From the NCBI GenBank assembly GCA_045660245.1, contig JAZRDJ010000007.1, forward strand, positions 1 to 7,019: DNA of 7,019 bases, given 5' to 3'. The translations under genes and the position numbers were made by a program. This DNA is from RGIG3872 sp045660245. Lineage in GTDB: Bacteria > Bacillota > Clostridia > Christensenellales > UBA1242. The stretch's first letter is position 1; each line of letters opens with the position of its first letter. Below are positions 1-5,434 of this stretch, piece by piece. The notes under the pieces were generated by a model. That model made no database searches, was not told where the DNA came from, and was given only the letters and a program-made list of their open reading frames with translations.

Positions 1-1
1 A

Positions 2-1270
2 ACAAAAGGTGAAGCATCGTTTGCTGAGGAATTTTTGACTGCTGGTGTGAACAGCACTTTGTTGCAAGCAAATGTCATGAAGGCTGACACGATTTCGGTT
101 GATGAAAATGCTGTGGTTTTGAGCGTGACAATTCAACTTGAGGCATCGAGCATTGTGAGTGAAGAAGTGGCAAAGACTTTTGATGACGTGGTGGGGCTTG
201 TTGAGGACAAGTGTGAGCATCAAGTATCAAAAGTGCTCGGCGCGAGCATGGCGAATTTTTCGCTCTCGGCAGAAGTTTCTGGCAATTTTTCTGAAAACGC
301 AAGAGTTTGCATGCGTGACGCTGAGGCTGTGATTTTGTCTGCGGTTTCAAGTCTTGACGTGGTAATTCTTGAAGGTGAAATTTTCTATACCGCGTGGATC
401 AACGATGATGGAAAAATTCAAGAAGTCAAGGCAAAAGAAACTTTCAGGCAAGAAGTTGACTGTTTTGGCGCAAACCCTGGATCAATCACAAGGGCAACAA
501 TTGTTGTGGCTGATGTGATGGCGGGAGTTTCACATTCTGATGCGGGCAGTGTTGTTTCTTTTTCTGCGGACTTGATGAGCAATCAATTGTCTTTTGCGAC
601 TGAAGTTATTGAGTGTGTTCAAGATGCTTTCAGTGTTCTGGAAAAGGCAAGTTTGAGCGTTGAGTATGTGAATGTGACAAAAGTTGAAAATGTGCAATAT
701 CTCAGATCTGATCTTGAGGTTGAAATCGACACGGAAGGCAGAATTGGTATTGATGAAATTTTGGGTGTGGTGTGTGAGAATGTTGCCATTCAAAGCACTC
801 ATTTTGATGGCACGCACTGCGAGATTTCTGGAATGATGGATTTTTGCGTTTGCTACAAAAACAATGTTGATGAAAGCATTCAATCTTTTGACTGCAATGT
901 GCCTTTTGATGCAAAATTCGTGGGTGACACAGAGTTTTGTGACATTTCATGTGTGAAGTTTGTGCCATCAGCGATCAAACTCAAGGCTGGCTCTGGTGTT
1001 GACGTTCAGGGTGAGATCTTTGCACGTGGTGATCAAACAAAGAGTGAAGAGATCATGTATGTATCTGATATTACGTCATCTCCAGTTGAAGAAGAGAGCA
1101 AGTATGCAATCAAGGTTTATACCGTGATGGAAGACGACAGGTTGTTTGATGTTGCAAAACAATTGGGAGTCACTCCTGAAACATTACTTGCGCAAAATCC
1201 TGAACTTGAAAATGGGATTGTGCCAAACGAAAAGGTATATGTGTATATCCCTCTTGTCGCAAGTTTTTGA
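2..1270 (+). CDS. sipL: SipL-like spore coat morphogenesis protein (SPOCS/DUF3794 repeats plus C-terminal LysM), 5' truncated
   Basis: The reading frame is open to the left edge, so the visible 422 residues are the C-terminal part of a longer protein; the TTG at 35 is an internal codon. Two SPOCS (DUF3794) copies can be seen. The first is near visible residues 110-160, with the pattern EGEIFYTAWINDDGKIQ followed by a polar/hydrophobic strand. The second is near 250-310, starting at DEILGVVCENV and including SGMMDFCVCYKNN. A LysM domain fills about residues 370-420 (LFDVAKQLGVTPETLLAQNPEL, ending VYVYIPL). In Clostridioides difficile, SipL has this SPOCS-then-LysM layout and binds SpoIVA through LysM to attach the coat to the forespore. 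Here the role is inferred from that architecture and from the adjacent spoIIR. The SPOCS region has about a dozen cysteines, which is high for a cytosolic protein. Alternative: another SPOCS-LysM paralogue rather than the true SipL orthologue. Confidence 0.82.
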   Translation, partial: TKGEASFAEEFLTAGVNSTLLQANVMKADTISVDENAVVLSVTIQLEASSIVSEEVAKTFDDVVGLVEDKCEHQVSKVLGASMANFSLSAEVSGNFSENARVCMRDAEAVILSAVSSLDVVILEGEIFYTAWINDDGKIQEVKAKETFRQEVDCFGANPGSITRATIVVADVMAGVSHSDAGSVVSFSADLMSNQLSFATEVIECVQDAFSVLEKASLSVEYVNVTKVENVQYLRSDLEVEIDTEGRIGIDEILGVVCENVAIQSTHFDGTHCEISGMMDFCVCYKNNVDESIQSFDCNVPFDAKFVGDTEFCDISCVKFVPSAIKLKAGSGVDVQGEIFARGDQTKSEEIMYVSDITSSPVEEESKYAIKVYTVMEDDRLFDVAKQLGVTPETLLAQNPELENGIVPNEKVYVYIPLVASF

Positions 1271-1292
1271 GGTCTTTTTCACAAAATGTATC

Positions 1293-1336
1293 AAAAAGGA
1301 ATAAAGTCTTGTACTTTGTTCCTTTTTTCTTTGTTT
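1293..1336 (+). terminator. Intrinsic terminator after sipL
   Basis: A 15-bp stem pairs 1293-1307 with 1313-1327, with one U-G wobble and a 5-base loop (CTTGT). The T-rich stretch at 1323-1336 follows. It begins 23 bases after the sipL stop codon. The stem is A/U rich, so termination may be incomplete. Its 3' arm is also the 5' arm of a second hairpin (see the next entry). Confidence 0.75.
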
Positions 1337-1366
1337 GAAAAAAGGGCAAAGTTGGAATAACTTTTT
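1313..1366 (+). promoter_or_regulatory. Overlapping alternative hairpins in the spoIIR leader
   Basis: Bases 1313-1329 can pair with 1337-1352. This gives 9 bp (1321-1329 with 1337-1345), a U-G pair, a single-base bulge, then 6 bp (1313-1318 with 1347-1352). The structure excludes the terminator stem 1293-1327. A third small stem, 1348-1353 with 1359-1364 and then TT, excludes the second. The layout resembles an attenuator, but it could simply be a degenerate duplicated terminator. No known riboswitch motif was recognised, and I see no convincing promoter for spoIIR here. Confidence 0.35.
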
Positions 1367-1372
1367 GTGCAA

Positions 1373-1381
1373 GAAAGGGGG
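1373..1381 (+). promoter_or_regulatory. Ribosome binding site that decides the spoIIR start
   Basis: GAAAGGGGG lies only 2 bases before the ATG at 1384 but 11 bases before the ATG at 1393. Only the second spacing suits initiation, and that start also opens with a typical MKK signal-type N-terminus. Confidence 0.6.
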
Positions 1382-1392
1382 AAATGTGTGTC

Positions 1393-1929
1393 ATGAAAAA
1401 ACTTTCAGTTGCTGTGTGTTTGATTTTGTGCGGTGTTTTGTTTTGTGGGTGTTCACTTTGTTCAATCAGTGAAAAAGTTCCGGATATTTTGAGAATCCAT
1501 GTGAGAGCAAACAGCAATTCAGCCATGGATCAATATGCAAAGTTTGTGGTAAAAGACAAGGTGATTGCGTTGATGGGTCCAAGTTTCAAAACTTTGCAGA
1601 CTAAAGATCAAGCAATTGAGTTGGCATGCAAATCAAGCAAGGTTTTGGAAGAGTACTCGAACCACATTTTGGAGAGTGAGAGGGTTTTGTATCATGCAAA
1701 AATTTTTGTGGGAAAATCTTTCTTTGACGAAAAGGAAATTGATGGACAAATTTTTCCGCAAGGAATGTATGACAGTTTGATCATTGAACTTGGGAGCGCT
1801 TGTGGCAACAACTGGTGGGGGCTGTTGTTCCCAAACTTTTCGTTCTTGCCCGCGGGTGGAGAGAGTGAAGGAGAAATTATCTACAAGTCAAAAATTGCTG
1901 AAATTCTCGGTTCTTTGTCTGAAAAGTGA
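1393..1929 (+). CDS. spoIIR: Stage II sporulation protein R (SpoIIR)
   Basis: SpoIIR is the intercellular signal made in the forespore. It crosses to the septal space and activates the membrane protease SpoIIGA, which processes pro-sigma-E in the mother cell. The 178-residue product starts with MKK and a hydrophobic segment (about residues 5-18) ending near CGCSLC, consistent with export. Family motifs follow: the N-terminal block ILRIHVRANSNSAMDQ (about 33-48), the VVKDKV segment, then FPQGMYDSLIIELG and NNWWGLLFPNFSFLP (about 127-155), matching the usual YPAG-Y-ALRIEIG and NWWCVLFPPLC pattern. The cysteines usually flanking that last motif are Gly and Ser here. It is shorter than the B. subtilis protein (about 224 residues), mainly at the C-terminus. 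The ATG at 1384 was rejected because of its ribosome binding site spacing. Sigma-F control is expected from the family, but no clear sigma-F promoter was found. Confidence 0.9.
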   Translation: MKKLSVAVCLILCGVLFCGCSLCSISEKVPDILRIHVRANSNSAMDQYAKFVVKDKVIALMGPSFKTLQTKDQAIELACKSSKVLEEYSNHILESERVLYHAKIFVGKSFFDEKEIDGQIFPQGMYDSLIIELGSACGNNWWGLLFPNFSFLPAGGESEGEIIYKSKIAEILGSLSEK

Positions 1930-1949
1930 TAAAATTTCGACATTTATGA

Positions 1950-1978
1950 TTTACAATTGTAATTGAATGTGTTAAACT
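1950..1978 (+). promoter_or_regulatory. Sigma-A-type promoter for the Rho-like gene
   Basis: The -35 TTTACA (1950-1955, 5 of 6 consensus bases) and -10 TAAACT (1973-1978, 4 of 6) are separated by 17 bp. They lie just downstream of spoIIR and 25 bases before the ATG at 2004. A perfect 12-base palindrome, TTACAATTGTAA (1951-1962), overlaps the -35 element and could be an operator, although palindromes of this length occur by chance. Confidence 0.5.
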
Positions 1979-2003
1979 ACTGCTAGTTAAGGTAGGGTAA
2001 GAT

Positions 2004-2612
2004 ATGGATTTGAATAGTGCTAATTTTTCTGAAGAAGAACTCTATAAACTGAATATTCACGATCTTCGAGATATCGCAAGACAAATCGGTGTTTCGCGTC
2101 CAACAACCAGAAAAAAAGATGAACTTGTGAAAATGACGCTTCAGATCGTTTTTGGTGAGATGCCAGCAACCATTCAAAAATCTGGGGCTGGAAGGCCAGT
2201 TAGACAAAAACAAAAGCCATCAAAACTTTTGTATTTCCTTGAAAATCAGAATCAAATTCACCTGAATCATGGTGACAATGAATTCACAGCAAATTTTGTG
2301 TGTAATCCTGAAGATATTTTTGTGGGGGATCAAACCAAAAGTGTTGCATCAAGCAAAGTGGAATATCGCACGGATGAGAGCAATCAAGACCATGAAAGTC
2401 AAGTGATTTTTGTGTCTGGCGTTGCGGTTTTGCACGGGGACGGAATTGCTCTTGAGACTCAAACCGATGGCAAAGCAATGTATTTTGAAATTGACGCTCA
2501 CAAGGTCGCAGACTACGGTATTGTGGCAGGTGACATGATTGATGGATTTGTAAGTCTTGATTTCGGGATAATGACAACCGTTTCAGCAGTGAATGGCGAG
2601 TTTGTAATTTAA
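2004..2612 (+). CDS. Stand-alone Rho-like RNA-binding protein (Rho-N plus CSD-like domain, no ATPase)
   Basis: This 202-residue protein has an N-terminal helical segment at about 12-50 (LYKLNIHDLRDIARQIGV, then RKKDELVKM), which fits the Rho termination factor N-terminal SAP-like domain. A basic linker at 60-74 follows, with a GRP core (AGRPVRQKQKPSK) like an AT-hook. The middle, about 75-133, is acidic and poorly structured. Residues 134-197 read like the cold-shock-type RNA-binding domain of Rho: GVAVLHGDGIAL parallels the GVLE-DGYGFL strand, and MYFEIDAHKVADYGIVAGDMIDG parallels the Rho segment IYVSPSQIRRFGLRTGD-I-G. Rho's P-loop ATPase half is absent, and the stop codon is followed by a strong terminator, so the frame is complete rather than broken. 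A GGTAGGG-type ribosome binding site precedes the ATG. Nucleic acid binding is likely; the cellular role is unknown. The Rho-N assignment is firm and the CSD assignment is by eye. Confidence 0.75.
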   Translation: MDLNSANFSEEELYKLNIHDLRDIARQIGVSRPTTRKKDELVKMTLQIVFGEMPATIQKSGAGRPVRQKQKPSKLLYFLENQNQIHLNHGDNEFTANFVCNPEDIFVGDQTKSVASSKVEYRTDESNQDHESQVIFVSGVAVLHGDGIALETQTDGKAMYFEIDAHKVADYGIVAGDMIDGFVSLDFGIMTTVSAVNGEFVI

Positions 2613-2641
2613 TTGTCTATTATTGATAAAAAAGCAAAAGA

Positions 2642-2676
2642 AAAGCACCAAGATTTCTTGGTGCTTTGTTTTTTTT
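2642..2676. terminator. Bidirectional intrinsic terminator between convergent genes
   Basis: An 11-bp perfect stem, 2642-2652 with 2657-2667 (core GCACCAAG / CTTGGTGC), has a 4-base loop and is followed by eight T (2669-2676) on the + strand. On the - strand the same stem is followed by a T-rich run (complement of 2628-2644). It therefore serves both the Rho-like gene and the 87-residue gene on the opposite strand. Confidence 0.88.
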
Positions 2677-2722
2677 GCTTGAAAAAATGTGAGAGAAAAA
2701 AAGTGGGGGATTTTGAATTTTT

Positions 2723-2986
2723 TTATGCCTCTTGAGCGTTTTCAAGCACGAGTTTTTCAAAGTCGACATACTCCACAAAATCGCGAGTCAAGAATGAACA
2801 AGTGTTGAACTCGGTGTAATTTTTTGCGTGAGTTTTCAAGACAACAGGGCTCGGAATATCGAGTTTGTGGCAGATTTCGCGCACGTGCAAATAGAGTTCG
2901 TTTGGATCGAAATTCCCGATTGCTTCATAAATTAAATCCCGTTGTAATTTGTTGTCTGTGACGATCTTTGCCCAAATGCGAACCAT
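2723..2986 (-). CDS. Small conserved-type protein of unknown function (87 residues)
   Basis: The protein runs from MVRIWAKIVTDNKL to FEKLVLENAQEA. The ATG at 2986-2984 is preceded on the minus strand by AAGGAGA with about 6 bases spacing, which makes it a real gene rather than a shadow. It has no signal peptide or membrane segment. Pattern: a beta strand at 2-10, a helical, acidic middle (DLIYEAIGNFDPNELYLHVREICHKL), then IPSPVVLKTHAKNYTEFNTCSFLTRDFVEYVDFEKLV. This ending resembles a small uncharacterised protein family I associate with Clostridia (pattern IP-PVIL---H---F-EF--T-FLP-DFVE-VDFDKLV); that recollection cannot be checked here. No function is assigned. The gene is divergent from greA and convergent with the Rho-like gene. 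Confidence 0.75.
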   Translation of the reverse strand: MVRIWAKIVTDNKLQRDLIYEAIGNFDPNELYLHVREICHKLDIPSPVVLKTHAKNYTEFNTCSFLTRDFVEYVDFEKLVLENAQEA

Positions 2987-3010
2987 GTGTTTCTCCTTTT
3001 TTCAAAAAGT

Positions 3011-3039
3011 ACTATATCACAGTGCAAGGCACATGTGCA
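3011..3039 (-). promoter_or_regulatory. Promoter of the 87-residue gene (minus strand)
   Basis: Read on the minus strand, the -35 TGCACA (3039-3034, 4 of 6) and -10 TATAGT (3016-3011, 5 of 6) are 17 bp apart. An extended -10 TG lies one base before the -10. The start codon follows 24 bases after the -10. The -35 overlaps a palindromic repeat. Confidence 0.5.
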
Positions 3040-3040
3040 A
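3022..3040. repeat. GTGC/GCAC repeat cluster, possible operator
   Basis: The stretch GTGCAAGGCACATGTGCAA holds three alternating half-sites: GTGC, GCAC, GTGC. GCACATGTGC (3029-3038) is a perfect 10-base palindrome, and GTGCAA is repeated directly. It covers the -35 of the minus-strand promoter and lies 30 bp from the greA -35, so a regulator bound here could affect either gene. This is an inference from position only. Confidence 0.3.
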
Positions 3041-3068
3041 ATATTTCATAAAAATATTTATATTTTTC

Positions 3069-3097
3069 TTGACAAAACTTGGACAAAAAAATATAAT
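3069..3097 (+). promoter_or_regulatory. Consensus sigma-A promoter of greA
   Basis: TTGACA (3069-3074) and TATAAT (3092-3097) are both perfect and have the optimal 17-bp spacer. Transcription would start near 3103-3105, leaving a leader of about 95 bases before the greA ATG. A second TATAAT at 3118-3123 lacks a fitting -35. Confidence 0.85.
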
Positions 3098-3198
3098 ATG
3101 CCCGTTAATGAAATTTGTATAATTTTTGAGGTATATTTTGTTCAGAAATTATCATATATTAATACAATAGGCAAGAAACAAAAAGGAGACAAAATAAC

Positions 3199-3666
3199 AT
3201 GGCAGAAACATATATTACACTTGAAGGCAAGAAAGAAAAAGAAGAAAGACTTCAGTACCTCAAATCTGTTGTTCGTCCAGCAGTGCTTGAAAAACTCAAA
3301 ACTGCAAGAGAATATGGCGATCTCAGTGAAAATTCAGAGTATGATGCCGCAAGAAATGAGCAGGGCAGACTTGAGAGTGAAATCAACATGATTGAAGAAA
3401 CTCTCCGCACTGCAAAGATCGTTGACGCAAGCACTCTTGACAAGTCTGAAATCAATGTCGGAAGCACAGTGAAACTCTTTGACATTGAGTTTGATGAAGA
3501 AGTTGAATACAGAATTGTTGGTGCAATTGAGAGCGATCCAGACCGTGGCAACATTTCAAACGAATCACCAATTGGGAAAGCACTTGTTGGAAAGAAAGTT
3601 GGAGACGTTGCAACAATTGTGACACCTGGTGGATCAATTCAAATGAAAGTTCTTGAAATTTCATAA
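3199..3666 (+). CDS. greA: Transcription elongation factor GreA
   Basis: GreA enters the secondary channel of RNA polymerase and stimulates cleavage of backtracked transcripts. The 155-residue length is typical. The N-terminal half (about 1-75) is the antiparallel coiled coil; its tip contains EYGDLSENSEYDAARNEQ with the acidic pair D41 and E44 that carries the catalytic Mg2+ function in the family. The C-terminal half (about 80-155) is the FKBP-like domain, with VGSTVKLFDIEFDEEVEYRIVG, then SPIGKALVGKKVGD, and an IQMKVLEIS ending. The ATG is preceded by AAAAGGAG with 10 bases spacing. It is a single-gene transcription unit between its own consensus promoter and terminator. Confidence 0.97.
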   Translation: MAETYITLEGKKEKEERLQYLKSVVRPAVLEKLKTAREYGDLSENSEYDAARNEQGRLESEINMIEETLRTAKIVDASTLDKSEINVGSTVKLFDIEFDEEVEYRIVGAIESDPDRGNISNESPIGKALVGKKVGDVATIVTPGGSIQMKVLEIS

Positions 3667-3698
3667 GATTTCATGCGAACTTTTGCATTTAGAAAATC

Positions 3699-3740
3699 AA
3701 AATAGTCATTTGGGGAAAATTTCCACAAGTGGCTATTTTT
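3699..3740 (+). terminator. Intrinsic terminator after greA
   Basis: A 14-bp stem pairs 3699-3712 with 3726-3739 (two G-U pairs). A smaller inner stem, 3714-3717 with 3721-3724, lies in the loop. The T-run at 3736-3740 and further T at 3743-3746 follow. A small 6-bp hairpin (3673-3688) lies between the greA stop and this stem, and another short stem with a T-run occurs at 3747-3764. Confidence 0.75.
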
Positions 3741-3781
3741 CATTTTAAATACACAAGTATTTTTGGACATACTCAAAGGAT

Positions 3782-3820
3782 TTGACTTTGTGCGCAATTT
3801 TTTGATACCTTATATATAAA
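3782..3820 (+). promoter_or_regulatory. Probable promoter region of the tmk operon
   Basis: TTGACT (3782-3787) is a good -35 (5 of 6), but the sequence 17-18 bp downstream (ATACCT / TACCTT) is a poor -10. An alternative pairs TTGTGC (3788-3793) with TATATA (3811-3816) at 17 bp. A promoter is expected here because the greA terminator lies upstream and the tmk ribosome binding site follows; the exact hexamers are uncertain. Confidence 0.35.
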
Positions 3821-3828
3821 TATATAAG
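3809..3828. repeat. Inverted repeat before tmk
   Basis: CTTATATA (3809-3816) and TATATAAG (3821-3828) are perfect inverted copies separated by TAAA. They lie in the promoter or start of the leader of the tmk operon, just before the AAAGGAG ribosome binding site at 3833-3839. It could be an operator or simply A/T-rich promoter DNA. Confidence 0.35.
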
Positions 3829-3845
3829 AACCAAAGGAGCAAGGT

Positions 3846-4472
3846 ATGAAAAAAGGTTATTTCATTTCTTTTGAGGGCGTCGATGGTTGTGGAAAAGGTA
3901 CTCAAATTGAAAAACTCAAGAAGGTGTTTGAAGAAAATGGGATTGATGCGCTTTTTACGCGTGAGCCTGGTGGCAATGTTGTCGCTGAAAAGATCAGAAC
4001 AATTCTTCATGATCCAGCAAACGACATCAACGACACAGCAGAGATGATGCTTTATGCCAGTGCAAGGTCGCTCGTGACAGAAAAGGACATCGTTCCAGCA
4101 CTTGAATCAGGGAAAGTGGTTGTTTGTGACAGGTTCATCGATTCATCAGTCACTTTTCAAGGTTATGGCCGAGGGCTTGGCGCGGATCTTGTGCTTTCAG
4201 TGAACAAGATCGCAACAAGAGGATTGATGCCAGATCTCACAATCCTTTTGGATCTCGACGGGGCTGAAGGGCTCGCAAGAAATCGTGGCTGTGAGGGAAA
4301 ACTCGACCGCATGGAGATGGAAGGTGTGTGGCTTCAAAACAAAGTGAGAGCGGGATATTTGGAACTTGCTCAAAATGACAAGCAAAGATTTTTGGTGATT
4401 GATGCCACAAAAACCCGTGAAGAAATTTTTGAAATAATCAAGGAAGAACTGAAAAATAGAGGAGTGATTTGA
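3846..4472 (+). CDS. tmk: Thymidylate (dTMP) kinase
   Basis: The enzyme phosphorylates dTMP to dTDP with ATP, an essential step of dTTP synthesis in the cytoplasm. The 208-residue length is typical. Visible motifs: P-loop FEGVDGCGKGTQ at 9-20, FTREPGG at 37-43 (dTMP-binding region), CDRFIDSSVTFQGYGRG at 94-110 (DR-S---YQG-GR family signature, usually with Ala where Thr103 stands), PDLTILLDLD at 129-138, and a LID with R145, R147 and LDRME at 153-157. There is no Arg in the P-loop but there are Args in the LID, as in the E. coli type. The P-loop residue that is usually Ser/Thr after GK is Gly18, giving a GKGTQ signature like that of adenylate kinase. AAAGGAG lies 6 bases before the ATG. It is the first gene of the operon, and its stop overlaps the holB start by one base. 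Confidence 0.96.
   Translation: MKKGYFISFEGVDGCGKGTQIEKLKKVFEENGIDALFTREPGGNVVAEKIRTILHDPANDINDTAEMMLYASARSLVTEKDIVPALESGKVVVCDRFIDSSVTFQGYGRGLGADLVLSVNKIATRGLMPDLTILLDLDGAEGLARNRGCEGKLDRMEMEGVWLQNKVRAGYLELAQNDKQRFLVIDATKTREEIFEIIKEELKNRGVI
4458..4464 (+). promoter_or_regulatory. Ribosome binding site that decides the holB start
   Basis: AGAGGAG lies inside the end of tmk, 7 bases before the ATG at 4472. This favours ATG 4472 over the in-frame TTG at 4469 and gives a TGATG stop-start junction. Confidence 0.6.
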
Positions 4473-5434
4473 TGCTAGATTACAGCGCTTATATCAAGAG
4501 CCGAAAGAGTTTCATGAAACTCAAAGACGACAAGCAAAAGGGCAGGCTTGCCCACACTTTTTTGGTCGAAGCAAAGGACGGCGACCTTGCCTTTTGTTTT
4601 GCAAAAGCGCTCGCGAAAGTTATTCTTGATGGAGGTGAAATCACAAACAACAAAATTGACAAGGATATTCACCCGGACGTCAAGGTTTTTGGGCTTCAAA
4701 AAAAGTTTTCTGCCGAAGACGCGAGTGAGATCGTGTCAGATGTGCTGGTTTTGCCTTTTGAGGGGGACAGCAAGGTTTACATCATTGCAAATGCCGAAAC
4801 CATGAACGAGGAAAGTCAAAACAAACTCCTCAAAACCCTTGAAGAACCACCACATGCGAGTTATTTTATTCTTGCGACAAGAACAGAAAAAACGCTTTTG
4901 CAAACTGTGATTTCAAGATCCAAAAAGATCATGGTTGAAAACCCAACGGAGACCGAGATTGAGGCGCTCCTTGGTTGGGCGGGACATCAAGGAGAAAATG
5001 CAAAGATCGCGAGTATTTGCGCGTCGGGAGATGCAAGCAAGGCCATGAAAATGGTTGAAAACAACAGTTTCATCAAACTTTATGACACTTGTTTTGAAAT
5101 GATGCGCACAATGAATTCAAGCAGGGACATTTTGAGGTTTGTTGGAAAGTTCTCTGGCAGAGATTTTGTGATTGGAGATTTCCTCACAATTGTTGAGAGC
5201 ATTGCAATGGATCTTGTGTATGTGCTTGCAGGAACTCTGGATCTTGTGCTCAATCGTCACAGACTCCCTGAACTCAAAGTGATTGCAAGTGGATTCACGC
5301 CAAGTGGTCTTGCAAAATTGTTGAAAGAATGTTTTGATTTCAGAGAGAGTTTGTATTATAATGTAAATATGACTCCGGCGTTGGACGGATTTTTGCTAAA
5401 AGCAGTGGAGGTCAAAGTAAAATGCAAAAGGTAA
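4472..5434 (+). CDS. holB: DNA polymerase III delta prime subunit
   Basis: Delta prime is the stator subunit of the clamp loader that opens the sliding clamp during replication. The 320-residue protein has the AAA+-type N-terminal part: RLAHTFLVE at 25-33, DIHPDVKVF at 65-73, KVYIIANAETMNEESQNKLLKTLEEPP at 101-127, YFILATRTEKTLLQTVISRSKKI at 131-153, and a helical C-terminal region with clamp-loader collar character. The P-loop is degenerate: the usual GP-G-GKT stretch reads VEAKDGDLAF, and the zinc-binding cysteines are missing. Both are compatible with delta prime, which need not hydrolyse ATP. The family SRC motif is SRS here. The C-terminal third is divergent. The context, directly after tmk and before ricT, is the conserved Firmicutes order. 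The gene ends 13 bases inside ricT. Confidence 0.93.
   Translation: MLDYSAYIKSRKSFMKLKDDKQKGRLAHTFLVEAKDGDLAFCFAKALAKVILDGGEITNNKIDKDIHPDVKVFGLQKKFSAEDASEIVSDVLVLPFEGDSKVYIIANAETMNEESQNKLLKTLEEPPHASYFILATRTEKTLLQTVISRSKKIMVENPTETEIEALLGWAGHQGENAKIASICASGDASKAMKMVENNSFIKLYDTCFEMMRTMNSSRDILRFVGKFSGRDFVIGDFLTIVESIAMDLVYVLAGTLDLVLNRHRLPELKVIASGFTPSGLAKLLKECFDFRESLYYNVNMTPALDGFLLKAVEVKVKCKR

Noticed and set aside
35..37. TTG as the start of the SipL-like protein
   Set aside because: The frame continues upstream to the window edge with plausible coding sequence and there is no ribosome binding site before the TTG.
1344..1352. GGGCAAAGT, a match to the sigma-F -10 pattern before spoIIR
   Set aside because: No sigma-F -35 (GYWTA) lies about 15 bp upstream; that region is a T-run, so the match is not supported.
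3098..3198. Riboswitch or T-box in the greA leader
   Set aside because: The roughly 95-base leader is A/T rich without a stable hairpin, terminator or recognisable motif.
2987..3391. Open frame on the + strand covering the greA leader and the start of greA
   Set aside because: It overlaps greA in another frame, would begin upstream of the greA promoter, and the low-complexity Lys-rich translation has no family features.
4472..5434. holB as a broken gene because its Walker A motif is degenerate and zinc cysteines are missing
   Set aside because: The frame is intact, the other clamp-loader motifs are present, and delta prime subunits do not need ATP hydrolysis.
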